Positions 24,876 through 32,790 of a stretch of 64,000 nucleotides of DNA are shown here, piece by piece. The notes under the pieces were generated by a model that saw nothing but the letters and a program-made list of their open reading frames with translations, was not told where the DNA came from and did not search any database. Origin of the DNA: Pseudogulbenkiania ferrooxidans 2002 (GTDB lineage: Bacteria > Pseudomonadota > Gammaproteobacteria > Burkholderiales > Chromobacteriaceae); contig NZ_ACIS01000005.1 of the NCBI RefSeq assembly GCF_000174355.1, positions 124,001-188,000 of the forward strand, read 5' to 3'. Position 1 is the stretch's first letter. Every line of letters begins with the position of its first letter. Position numbers and translations under genes: made by a program.

Positions 24876-25241
24876 ATGTCTGTTTCCATTGCCAAATACC
24901 TTGGTACCGCGCTGTTGGCGTCATGCCTGGCCGTGCAGGCCCCGCTGGCCCGTGCAGGTATGGTTTCGACCGAGCAGGCGGCGGCCGCGCAGCAGGCCCA
25001 GCAAGCCCAGGCCGATCGGGAAAAAGTGAGGACCTTTCTTGATCGGGCAGAAGTCCGTGACAAGCTGCAGGCCCTTGGCGTGCAGGCCGCCTTCGCCAAG
25101 GATCGCGTCGATTCAATGACCGATGAAGAAGTCACCACGCTGGCTCAACGCATCGATACGCTCTCGGCCGGTGGCCGGCTCAGCAATTACGACCTGATCG
25201 TGATTTTGCTGATCGTGCTGATCATCGCCGTCATCGTGTAG
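24876..25241 (+). CDS. PA2779-family protein
   Basis: The 121-residue protein starts at the ATG at 24876 behind a perfect AGGAGGT ribosome site. It has a signal-peptide-like N-terminus (ALLASCLAVQAPLARAG), an Ala/Gln-rich helical middle, a conserved-looking segment RTFLDRAEVRDKLQALGV with TDEEVTTLAQRIDTLSAGG, and a C-terminal hydrophobic helix (LIVILLIVLIIAVIV). This layout fits the PA2779 family, of unknown function. In other genomes the gene is followed by a PA2778-type peptidase/TPR gene. Here the next gene is an unrelated transporter on the other strand, so it stands alone. The 280-base region upstream holds one GGTTGGCCGAAG copy at 24736-24747. Confidence 0.8.
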   Translation: MSVSIAKYLGTALLASCLAVQAPLARAGMVSTEQAAAAQQAQQAQADREKVRTFLDRAEVRDKLQALGVQAAFAKDRVDSMTDEEVTTLAQRIDTLSAGGRLSNYDLIVILLIVLIIAVIV

Positions 25242-25283
25242 TTTTTCCCGATTTCGTTTGGGGTAACGCCAGCATGGGGCGGC

Positions 25284-26189
25284 TCAGGCTGCCCGGCTGG
25301 TGACGGGGGCCGCTGTGCGCCGTGCGGGCTGACGGAATACCAGCACGTTGCCGGCCAGCACCAGGATCAGCCCCGCCAGCGCGAGCGGCGTCCAGTGATA
25401 GCCCTCCAGCCACACCGACACGTTCAGTGCCACCACCGGGAACAGGACGGTGCAGTAGGCCGCGCGCTCCGGGCCGAGCCGGCCGACCAGCATCAGGTAG
25501 GCGGTGAAGCCGATCACCGAGCCGGGAATGGCGAGGTAGAAGAGGGCGCCCAGGTAGTGCGGCGAGGTGTCGAGGGTGAGAGGCAGGCCGGCGGCGAGGC
25601 TGCCCGCGAGCAGGATCAGCGCGCCGGTCAGCATGGCCCAGGCATTGGTCTGCAACGGCGTGTGGCCGAGCGCCTGCAGCCGGGCCGACAGCAGGTTGCC
25701 GGCGGAGAAGCACAGGGTGCCCAGGACCGATAGCCCCAACCCGAGCAGGGTGCCACTGTCGGTGCTGTGGCCGGCCAGTTGCGGCCAGAACAGGGTGGCG
25801 ATGCCGGCCAGCCCCAGCGCGCCGCCCGCCATCACCGGCGGGGCGATGCGGCGCTTGAGGATCAGCCGCGCATTCAGTGCGTTCCACAGCGTGGCGGTGG
25901 AGAACACCACGGCCACCAAACCGCTCGGCAGATAGTGGCTGGCGTAGTAAAAGCACAGGAAATTGAAGCAGAACAGCGTCAGCCCCTGCGCGGCGATCAG
26001 GCCGAGGGCGGTGCCGCGCGGGCGACGCAGCTGGCCACGCCAGGCCAGGATGGCGAACAGCGCCGCGGCGGCGAGGAAAAAGCGGTAGGCGATCGAGAGC
26101 GGAATCGGAACCGGCCCCAACTGCACCTTGATGGCGATCCAGGTGGTGCCCCAGATCAGCACGGTGGAGAGGTAAAGCAGGGCGTTCAT
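25284..26189 (-). CDS. EamA-family (DMT) transporter
   Basis: The 301-residue protein has ten hydrophobic helices in two EamA repeats (about residues 5-135 and 147-285). Typical segments are STVLIWGTTWIAIKVQLG, CFNFLCFYYASHYLPSGLVAVVF and GLSVLGTLCFSAGNLLSARL. Members export amino acids and other metabolites. It is divergent from an AraC-family regulator gene, 144 bases apart, which may control it. Substrate cannot be told from the sequence. Confidence 0.9.
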   Translation of the reverse strand: MNALLYLSTVLIWGTTWIAIKVQLGPVPIPLSIAYRFFLAAAALFAILAWRGQLRRPRGTALGLIAAQGLTLFCFNFLCFYYASHYLPSGLVAVVFSTATLWNALNARLILKRRIAPPVMAGGALGLAGIATLFWPQLAGHSTDSGTLLGLGLSVLGTLCFSAGNLLSARLQALGHTPLQTNAWAMLTGALILLAGSLAAGLPLTLDTSPHYLGALFYLAIPGSVIGFTAYLMLVGRLGPERAAYCTVLFPVVALNVSVWLEGYHWTPLALAGLILVLAGNVLVFRQPARRTAAPVTSRAA

Positions 26190-26333
26190 GGCGATGACTC
26201 CGGGGGAGGGACAATGGAGCCAGTTTCACCGAAGCCGGCGGAACGGGATTGCACATTCCTGCGCTTTTTTGGTGCCGAGCGATGCCGTATGGGCCGTCAG
26301 GCCGTACACTAACGGCGTCGAGAAAGCCACATC

Positions 26334-27206
26334 ATGCCCCGCGCCACCCTACCCGTTTACGACACCCTGACCCAGACCCGCGCCGAACTGGAGCGCAGCA
26401 GCACGCTCGGCGACGGCCTGTCGGTCGCGCTGTGGCAGCGCACCCAGCTGGAAGACACCGTCTACAGCCGTCCCGGCCACCATACCTTGTCGCTCTACCT
26501 CGAAGGCGGTTTCGACATTCGGCGCCGCGACCAGCCCGGCCGGCGTGGGGCGCCGGACAAGCTGTGCATCCTGCCCGCCGAACACGAATCGGATTGGCGC
26601 GTCAGCGGCCCGATCCGCTTTCTGCACCTGTATTTTGCCCCCGATCGCTTCGACGCCCTGGCACTGACCCTGCTCGACCGCGAGGCACGCGACCAGCAGC
26701 TCTACGACCGCACCTACATGGACGACCCGTGGCTCGCCGCGGCATGCCGTCAACTGGCCGGACTCGATTGGGACGATCCGCATGGGCGGCTGGCCGGCAA
26801 CGCGCTCGGCCATGAGGTGCTGGCGCACCTGATGCTGACGCAGACCAGCCGGCGCCGCACGGTGACGGTGAAAGGAGGGCTCGCCCCGGCGCAGCGCCGC
26901 CGCGTGCAGGAGCTGATCGAAGCTCGGCTCGACAGCGTGTTGACGGTGGGTGAACTAGCGGCCGAGTTGGCGCTGTCGGAGTACCACTTCGCGCGCATGT
27001 TCCGCGCCTCGTTCGGCCAACCTCCGCATGCCTGGATCTTGCAGCGTCGACTGCTGCGCGCCCGCGAGGCGCTGGCGGGAGGGGATCGGGCGCTGGCCGA
27101 TATCGCCGCTAGCTGCGGCTTCGCCAGTGCCAGCCACCTGGCCAACCGTTTCCGTGCCGCGCTCGGCGTGACGCCCGGCGATTACCGGCGCTGGGCGGGG
27201 AGATAG
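26334..27206 (+). CDS. AraC-family transcriptional regulator
   Basis: The 290-residue protein has a variable N-terminal sensing domain (residues 1-170) with a cupin-like part, and a C-terminal AraC DNA-binding domain (about 190-288). The two helix-turn-helix units are LTVGELAAELALSEYHFARMFRASFGQPPHAWILQRRL and ALADIAASCGFASASHLANRFRAALGVTPGDYRR. It is divergent from the EamA transporter gene and probably regulates it. The following isochorismatase-like gene lies 176 bases downstream on the same strand. Confidence 0.93.
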   Translation: MPRATLPVYDTLTQTRAELERSSTLGDGLSVALWQRTQLEDTVYSRPGHHTLSLYLEGGFDIRRRDQPGRRGAPDKLCILPAEHESDWRVSGPIRFLHLYFAPDRFDALALTLLDREARDQQLYDRTYMDDPWLAAACRQLAGLDWDDPHGRLAGNALGHEVLAHLMLTQTSRRRTVTVKGGLAPAQRRRVQELIEARLDSVLTVGELAAELALSEYHFARMFRASFGQPPHAWILQRRLLRAREALAGGDRALADIAASCGFASASHLANRFRAALGVTPGDYRRWAGR

Positions 27207-27382
27207 GCGCTCGCCCGGCCTGTTGATCGTCCTGTAGCGCGCTTGGCGAGACGCACGAGGTGTCGCCTCTGATCGCCCTGGCGCCATTGCGTGGCGTCGG
27301 GGCCTCCGTCTGCACGGCAAGAATGATCGCCATGGCCGCGACATCGCCTGTCCGGCCCGTCTTTGTTGACCAGGAGAGAGAC

Positions 27383-28021
27383 ATGACCGCTTCCATGAAA
27401 CGCGCGCTGATCGTCATCGATGTGCAAAACGAATACGTCACGGGCCACTTGAGGATCGAATACCCGGCGGTGGAGTTGTCGCTGAGCCATATCGGCCAGG
27501 CCATGGACGCCGCGCGTGCGGCGGGCATACCCATCGTGGTGGTGCAGAACAGCGCGCCGCCCGGTTCGCCGATCTTTGCCCGCGGCTCCGACGGCTGGGC
27601 GTTGCATCCGGTGGTGGCCGGCCGTCCCGCCGAGCATTACGTGGAGAAGACCCTGCCCAGTGCCTTTGCCGGCACCGACCTGGAAAGCTGGCTGCGCGAG
27701 CAGGGCATCGACACGTTGACGGTGGTCGGCTACATGACCCACAACTGCGTCGATTCGACGGTGAAGCAGGCGCTGCACATAGGGTTTGCCGTCGAGGTGC
27801 TGGACGACGCCACCGGCTCGGTCCCGTATTCCAACCGGGCTGGCCTCGTCAGTGCGGAGATGATCCATCGCACCTTCATGGTGGTGTTGCAGTCGCGTTT
27901 TGCCAATGTGATGGATACGGCCACCTGGCTTGCCGCGCTGGCAGGACAGCCGCTGCCGGAGCGCGAGTCGATCTACGCTTCCAACCAACATGCGCTGCAA
28001 ATGAGAGCGCGCATGGCTTGA
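27383..28021 (+). CDS. Isochorismatase-family cysteine hydrolase
   Basis: The 212-residue protein starts at the ATG at 27383 with a CAGGAGAG ribosome site. The catalytic triad of the family is visible: Asp in IVIDVQNEY, Lys in HYVEKTLPSAF, and Cys in VVGYMTHNCVDSTVKQA with the preceding cis-peptide region. Such hydrolases act on nicotinamide, carbamoyl compounds or isochorismate; the pocket cannot be assigned by eye. A longer open frame upstream to 27260 is rejected for lack of a ribosome site. It is convergent with the patatin gene. Confidence 0.9.
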   Translation: MTASMKRALIVIDVQNEYVTGHLRIEYPAVELSLSHIGQAMDAARAAGIPIVVVQNSAPPGSPIFARGSDGWALHPVVAGRPAEHYVEKTLPSAFAGTDLESWLREQGIDTLTVVGYMTHNCVDSTVKQALHIGFAVEVLDDATGSVPYSNRAGLVSAEMIHRTFMVVLQSRFANVMDTATWLAALAGQPLPERESIYASNQHALQMRARMA

Positions 28022-28091
28022 TGCCGGTATCGGGCGCTGCCAAGCGCGCATCGGCTGCCATGCCCACGCTGTGCCGGCATGGCAGCCGAAA

Positions 28092-28955
28092 TCAGTCGAC
28101 ATGCGGCCGTAGCGCGCCGGGAATCCTTTGTCGCGTCATTCCTCCGCTATCCAGCCAGCGGCGCGTGCTCTTTGCCGCGCGCTCGATCAATTCACGAGCG
28201 CGCGAGAAATCGTAGGGCGATACCGACAGGGGGCACAACGGCGGCACCGTGATCACCTCAACCTGGCCGGTGAGCTGCTCCAGATCACGAACGAGTTGAT
28301 GCGCGATCAGCAAGTTAAGCGCATGCAGGGCGTTGGCAATGACCGTTGCGGGCGGCGCTTGGAGGGCGCAGGCAAAGCCGGTGGGGAGCACGACCAGCCG
28401 GCTGGCCCCCAGTTCGACGGCCGTCATGATGGGCGTGTTGCTGGCGATGGCGCCGTCAATCAGATACGTTTCCCCGACTAGAACCGGCGCAAAGGCTGCC
28501 GGTATCGCGCAACTGGCAAGGATCGCCTCGATGGCAGGGCCGGAGGACAGCCGCACTGAGGCACCACTCAACAGTTCGGTGGCCGTAATGTGTATGGGGA
28601 TGGCGGCGTTCTCCAGGTTCCGGTAGGGAAGGTGGCGCTCAACGAGATGACGTAACCCTCCCGAATCGACCAGAGACGGCGACTCGAAAAACAGGCCGAC
28701 GAGGTGACGCAAGGTCAGCGGAAATATTTCCTGGCGTTGCAGCCCGCACCAGATGCTTTCCAGGCTGGCCACTCCAGCCGCTGTCGGATTTCCTGCAAAA
28801 TAGGCGCCGTTCAGGGCTCCCACTGATGAGCCCACCACCAGTTCAGGCTGGATGCCGTTCCTCACCAGTTCCCGCAGCATCCCCACCTGGATGGCGCCGA
28901 AACTGCCACCGCCAGCCAGCACGAAAGCGGTTTTTCCCGAGGTGCTGTTTGTCAT
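28092..28955 (-). CDS. Patatin-like phospholipase
   Basis: The 287-residue protein has the patatin catalytic features: the oxyanion loop GGGSFGAIQVGMLREL at about residues 15-30, the nucleophile elbow GSSVGALNGAYF (catalytic Ser about 44), and the catalytic Asp in LIDGAIASNTPI. It lacks a signal peptide, so it is a cytosolic or injected lipid acyl hydrolase. RssA-like housekeeping patatins have this length. A good ribosome site (GGGAG) precedes the ATG at 28955. It lies about 100 bases downstream of the flavin reductase-like gene on the same strand. Confidence 0.9.
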   Translation of the reverse strand: MTNSTSGKTAFVLAGGGSFGAIQVGMLRELVRNGIQPELVVGSSVGALNGAYFAGNPTAAGVASLESIWCGLQRQEIFPLTLRHLVGLFFESPSLVDSGGLRHLVERHLPYRNLENAAIPIHITATELLSGASVRLSSGPAIEAILASCAIPAAFAPVLVGETYLIDGAIASNTPIMTAVELGASRLVVLPTGFACALQAPPATVIANALHALNLLIAHQLVRDLEQLTGQVEVITVPPLCPLSVSPYDFSRARELIERAAKSTRRWLDSGGMTRQRIPGALRPHVD

Positions 28956-29053
28956 TCAGGGCTCCCTCCGCTGCGATTTGGGGGGACCCCATCCCGAGCG
29001 ACGGCGAGAGCGCCAGGGGTGAGGCGGGTATTCGGAATGCGTGTTGGCGACTC

Positions 29054-29773
29054 TCAGTACCCGTAGAACTCTTCGGTGCGGATATCATCATCGACACCGG
29101 CAAGATTCAATACCCGGTGCATGTCTTCGACCATCGCAGGCGGTCCGGCAAGGTAGCAGATCGGCGTCGGAAGCTCGCTGATGACCCGTTTCAACAGCGC
29201 CTCGTCAATCTTGCCCACTGCTCCCGTCCATGGCCGGCTGGATTGCTCCATCTGCGTCATCGTCGCCACCAGACGGAAGTGATGGTTCCGTTGTTCAAGC
29301 GCTTGCAGTTCGGCGAGAAAGGCGGCGTCCTCCGGCCGGCGATTGGAATAGATCAATACCAGGCGCTGTGCTAACCCATCCTGTGTTGCTTGCCGCAAGA
29401 TGCTCATGAACGGCGTAATGCCAATCCCTCCCGCAATAAAGACGGCCGGCCGCGCACGATTGTTGTGCAGGGTCAGCGATCCGAACGGCCCTTCGATCCG
29501 GATAGGCGACCCGATTGCCAGCGACTTCAAGGCACGCTTGAACGCACTGTCGCGCATGCGCGTGGTAATGCTCAGATGCTCTTCGAACGGTGCGCTGACG
29601 ATAGAGAAGGCATGGCGGGCGCTTTGTGGATCGGTAGCCGGTGGATCGACGAGGACGACATCCATCGCCTGACCTGGCTTGAAACTGAAGCCTGGCGGTT
29701 TTTCAAAATGAAACGCCATGGTGCCCTCCACGATCATTTCGCGGCCTTCGATTTTTGTGTCGTAAGCACTCAT
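29054..29773 (-). CDS. Ferredoxin-NAD(P)+ reductase-like oxidoreductase
   Basis: The 239-residue protein has an FAD-binding barrel (residues 1-100) with SARHAFSIVSAPFEEHLSITTRMR, corresponding to the RxYS/T flavin motif with His-Ala-Phe-Ser in place of the usual Arg-x-Tyr-Ser. An NAD-binding half follows: VFIAGGIGITPFMSIL, LIYSNRRPEDAAFLAEL and CYLAGPPAMVEDM. There is no 2Fe-2S domain. The ATG at 29773 has a GGGGAG ribosome site. It could pass electrons between NAD(P)H and a flavin or iron-sulfur partner. A promoter candidate with TTGACA on the minus strand (29864-29869) lies upstream. Confidence 0.88.
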   Translation of the reverse strand: MSAYDTKIEGREMIVEGTMAFHFEKPPGFSFKPGQAMDVVLVDPPATDPQSARHAFSIVSAPFEEHLSITTRMRDSAFKRALKSLAIGSPIRIEGPFGSLTLHNNRARPAVFIAGGIGITPFMSILRQATQDGLAQRLVLIYSNRRPEDAAFLAELQALEQRNHHFRLVATMTQMEQSSRPWTGAVGKIDEALLKRVISELPTPICYLAGPPAMVEDMHRVLNLAGVDDDIRTEEFYGY

Positions 29774-30195
29774 TTCGTGGCTCCCCTTGATCAAGGAATC
29801 TTGCCGTTTGCCCTGGAGGGCGTTGGTGTGCGGTTATTTCAGATTTGGCCACTAAAGTCTGTTTGTCAATAATTATATGATTTAATATTTTGATATGGCT
29901 CGAGCACCCTGACGGTTGGTGGAGCCGCTTTTAGTCATGCACAGCTCGCCAGTGACCGACAGGAGATAAGACGCGCCTTATGGCGCGTTAATGAAGATCC
30001 TCGTTCCACCCGGAACGGGGACTCGGCATGCCCTGTGAGCCGGCTTGACCCGTGCGAAAGGTGTTGGCCCGAGTTCAGCCTTGAAGGCGCGTCAGGGGTA
30101 AATGGGCGGGATCGATGGTGGAACGCGCACGGTCACGGTGCTTTCATCAAGTCCGTCTAGAGTGGGTGTCTTTCCATCGTCAGGCGGGGGCGCCC
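29774..30195. other. Intergenic stretch with AT-rich promoter and two short hairpins
   Basis: This 420-base region has no gene. Its left part is AT-rich (29860-29900) and holds a minus-strand TTGACA for the reductase gene. Two short perfect hairpins follow, ACGCGCC/GGCGCGT (29971-29988) and CGTTCC/GGAACG (30002-30017), neither with a T-run. Their role is unknown. Confidence 0.5.
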
Positions 30196-30885
30196 GTGGC
30201 TTATGTCGATTTGTACTGCGAGCGGATCGCACCGGGTTTGCTCGGCGAGCCGATCAATACACTGAGCAATCTGGCATTTTTTGCCGCTGCCTGGTGGGTG
30301 TGGCGTCACGCTGCGATGGCGGGTGCGGGCTCAGGCCGGGCGCGCTGGCTGGCGGGGTTGCTGGCGTTGATCGGCGCCGGCAGCTTCACCTTCCACGCTT
30401 TCGCCACCGGTTGGGCGGAGTGGCTCGATGTGCTGCCCATCCTGTTGTTCCAGCTGGTGTTTCTCTGGCGCTATTTCCGCGATATCGCCGGGTGGCGGCG
30501 CATCACGACGGGAATGTTCCTGGCGGGTTTCGCCGCCGCCGGGGTCGAGGCCGGGAATTATCCGCAATGGCTGAACGGTTCGCTGTCCTACCTGCCGGCG
30601 CTGCTGGTGTTACTGGGCATCGCCGTCTGGCATGGCCGTAACGGTCGCGCGGGCTGGAAGTCGCTGGCGGCGGCGGGTGGCACTTTCGTGGTGTCGCTGT
30701 TTTTCCGCTCCGTCGACAATGCCGTCTGTCCCGCCTTCGCCATCGGCACGCATTTCCTGTGGCACTTTCTCAATGCCGTGGTGCTGGCGCTGGCGGTGCG
30801 AGGGTGGATGCTGGGGGTGTCGGGGGCAGCGCTGTCCGGTCGCCTCGGCGGCGTCGCGGGACGCCGTGTAGGCGAGCCGTTCTAG
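30196..30885 (+). CDS. Ceramidase-family (CREST superfamily) membrane protein
   Basis: Starting at a GTG at 30196 with a GGCGGGGG ribosome site, the protein has 229 residues; the ATG-like frame upstream to 30115 is less likely. Seven hydrophobic helices are visible. Metal-site residues typical of alkaline ceramidase-like proteins are present: YVDLYCERIAPGLLGEPINTLSN near the N-terminus, GSFTFHAFATGWAEWLDVLPI, and THFLWHFLNAV near the C-terminus. These give the expected Ser/His/Asp/His set for zinc. Bacterial members are putative amidases of lipids, but their substrate is not established. The stop codon overlaps the stop of the convergent thioesterase gene in CTAG. Confidence 0.83.
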   Translation: MAYVDLYCERIAPGLLGEPINTLSNLAFFAAAWWVWRHAAMAGAGSGRARWLAGLLALIGAGSFTFHAFATGWAEWLDVLPILLFQLVFLWRYFRDIAGWRRITTGMFLAGFAAAGVEAGNYPQWLNGSLSYLPALLVLLGIAVWHGRNGRAGWKSLAAAGGTFVVSLFFRSVDNAVCPAFAIGTHFLWHFLNAVVLALAVRGWMLGVSGAALSGRLGGVAGRRVGEPF

Positions 30886-31295
30886 TCGCTGGTGATCTGC
30901 CCGGCCGTGCGCGGTGTTATCAGCTTGAAAGTGCCCATCGCCTTGGCGACAAGCCCGCCCGCCGCATCGCGGATTTCCCCTTCGCAAAATACCAGGGAGG
31001 CGCCGGCGCGCAGCACGCGGCCTTCGCAGTCCAGCACGCCGTTGGCGGGCTCCAGGAAGCTGACGTTCAGGTCCACCGTGGCGACACCGGTCGAATTCGG
31101 GCGCATGCCGCGGGCGGCGGCGGCCAGCGTGACGTCGAACAGCGTCATCAACAGCCCGCCGTGGCCGTTGCCGGCGGCGTTCAACAGCGGCGGGGTCAGC
31201 TCGACGCGCGCCCGAGCAAGGCCGGGTTCGCGTTCTACGGCGACGATGCCGCAATGCTCGATGAAGGGGCTGTGGATGCCGAAGAAGTCGCTCAT
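30882..31295 (-). CDS. Hotdog-fold thioesterase (PaaI/YigI-like)
   Basis: The 137-residue protein starts at the ATG at 31295 (MSDFFGIHSPFIEHCGI). The hotdog signature GNGHGGLLMTLFDVTLAAAARG contains the HGG-x-D/E catalytic region, and VATVDLNVSFLEPANG is the typical central strand. This group hydrolyses acyl- or phenylacetyl-CoA thioesters. The longer frame to 31391 runs into an inverted-repeat element and is rejected. It is convergent with the ceramidase-like gene. Confidence 0.87.
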   Translation of the reverse strand: MSDFFGIHSPFIEHCGIVAVEREPGLARARVELTPPLLNAAGNGHGGLLMTLFDVTLAAAARGMRPNSTGVATVDLNVSFLEPANGVLDCEGRVLRAGASLVFCEGEIRDAAGGLVAKAMGTFKLITPRTAGQITSD

Positions 31296-31347
31296 GGGTG
31301 GTTCCTGTCGTACTGATCCGGAGGGTGGGAGAGATTGGCTGAGCGGC

Positions 31348-31492
31348 GAGAGCCTGTTTACGAATTCGCGAGCTAGAGCGAGACAAGGCAAAAACGGCTG
31401 AGGAAGCGGCGTTTACACGTGGTCAATGAGCATTCCGAAGACGGTTTTAACGCCGTATCGCCGACGCGCCGCAGATCGTAAACAGGTTCTCA
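31348..31492. repeat. Inverted-end element B (145 bp)
   Basis: The right end GATCGTAAACAGGTTCTCA (31474-31492) is inverted relative to the left end GAGAGCCTGTTTACGA. The interior matches copy C (60124-60268, opposite orientation) at about 93% by eye. On the minus strand the right end starts with the TGA stop codon of the hypothetical gene at 31490. No coding capacity is seen; it is a MITE-like element. Confidence 0.9.
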
Positions 31493-31897
31493 GGGCTTGG
31501 CGCCGCCTGTCTTCAGCTGTTGGTAGTCGCCCAAAACGCCGTCGGCCTGCTGCAGGATGTCGCGCAGGGTGTCGGCCGGGGTGAAACTGTCGAAGTTCAA
31601 CGCCGGGTCGAGCGCCAAGAGGGCGCGGCGCGCGCTGGTGCAGACGTCGACCGCGGCGTTGAAGTCGGCCGGGCCCAGTACCTTGCCGTTGCGGATCTTG
31701 CGGTAGTGCACCCGGCACATTTGTAGATATTGGCGGGCGGTGTCGTGGGCGTCGAGCGCACCGGCGTTCTCCAGCTCGGTGAACGCCGCCATCAGCGCCT
31801 GGCAGGCTTGCTCGGCGCGCGCCAGGCGCTTTTCCAACGCCAGTCTGGCGTCGCGACTGGGATTGGCTGCGGAGGGTTTCTTGGGTTTGGCGGCCAT
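31490..31897 (-). CDS. Hypothetical helical protein
   Basis: The 135-residue protein starts at the ATG at 31897 (MAAKPKKPSAANPSRDARLA). The N-terminus is Lys/Pro/Ala-rich and the rest is helical (LEKRLARAEQACQALMAAFTELENAG, RQYLQMCRVHYRKIRNGKVLGPADFNAAVDVCTSARRALLAL). No family is recognised. Its TGA stop forms the first bases of element B, so the present C-terminus may reflect the insertion. It is a single gene 209 bases downstream of bluB on the same strand. Confidence 0.6.
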   Translation of the reverse strand: MAAKPKKPSAANPSRDARLALEKRLARAEQACQALMAAFTELENAGALDAHDTARQYLQMCRVHYRKIRNGKVLGPADFNAAVDVCTSARRALLALDPALNFDSFTPADTLRDILQQADGVLGDYQQLKTGGAKP

Positions 31898-32106
31898 GCG
31901 CTGACTTTCTGGTTGAGTGGGGCACGCCCGTAGCCGCGCCCCGCGGGGGTTCGAGGGGCGCATTTTAACGTGCATTGCCTAGAGCGGCACAGCGGGGCCG
32001 ACGTCGGCTCTTTTATGAGCCGCCAACAAAACCCAGCACGGCGCTCTTGGCTAGGCGCACCGCCGCAGACAGTACAACAACGCCAAGAGGTTTTCGTTGG
32101 CGGTTC

Positions 32107-32790
32107 TTAGCAGACTGGGGTGTCGTCGTGTCGGCCGGGTTCAGCCAGTACCTCATGGCGCCAACCGTTTTCGAAAACCAGTTCTTCCAGCGGCCGGCGG
32201 CTGGCCCAGTGTTCCTGTTCCAGCATCGGTTTTTCGTAGAAGGCGTCGACGTGGCCTAAGCAGAGAATGGCCACAGCCTTGGCACCCGGCGGTAGTTGCA
32301 GCAGTTCGCCCAGCGCGGCTGGGTCGAACAGCGAGACCCAGCCCAGGCCGAGGCCTTCGGCACGGGCGGCGAGCCACAGGTTCTGGATGGCGCAGGCGAC
32401 CGAGGCGAGGTCCATCTCCGGCAGGGTGCGCCGGCCGAACACGTGGCGTTCGCGCCCATCCATCAGCGCCGCCACCAGCACTTCGCCACAGTCGAGAATG
32501 CCTTCCACCTTGAGCCGCATGAATTCGTCCTGGCGCTCGCCGAGCGCTTCGGCGGTGCGCACCCGCTCGGCTTCGACCAGGGCATGCATGTCGCGGCGCA
32601 GTTGCGCGCCACTGATGCGGATGAAGCGCCACGGCTGCATGAAGCCGACGCTCGGCGCGAGATGCGCGGCCTGCAGCAGGCGGGCGAGTACTTCGGGGTC
32701 GACCGGGTCGGGGCGGAAGTGGCGCATGTCGCGCCGTTCGCGGATGGCGCGGTAGACGGCGGCGATTTCGGGGTCGCTGTATCGATTCAT
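32107..32790 (-). CDS. bluB: 5,6-dimethylbenzimidazole synthase BluB
   Basis: BluB cannibalises FMNH2 to make 5,6-dimethylbenzimidazole, the lower ligand of B12. The 227-residue protein has the nitroreductase-like fold with family segments ERRDMRHFRPDPVDPEVLARLL, AHLAPSVGFMQPWRFI, LASVACAIQNLWLAARAEGLGLGWVS and AILCLGHVDAFYEKPMLEQ. The gene starts inside cbiA (4-base overlap). It is the last gene of the cobalamin run on this strand. Because BluB needs oxygen, it suggests that the cell makes B12 under aerobic or microaerobic conditions even though the corrin route is of the anaerobic type. Confidence 0.95.
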   Translation of the reverse strand: MNRYSDPEIAAVYRAIRERRDMRHFRPDPVDPEVLARLLQAAHLAPSVGFMQPWRFIRISGAQLRRDMHALVEAERVRTAEALGERQDEFMRLKVEGILDCGEVLVAALMDGRERHVFGRRTLPEMDLASVACAIQNLWLAARAEGLGLGWVSLFDPAALGELLQLPPGAKAVAILCLGHVDAFYEKPMLEQEHWASRRPLEELVFENGWRHEVLAEPGRHDDTPVC

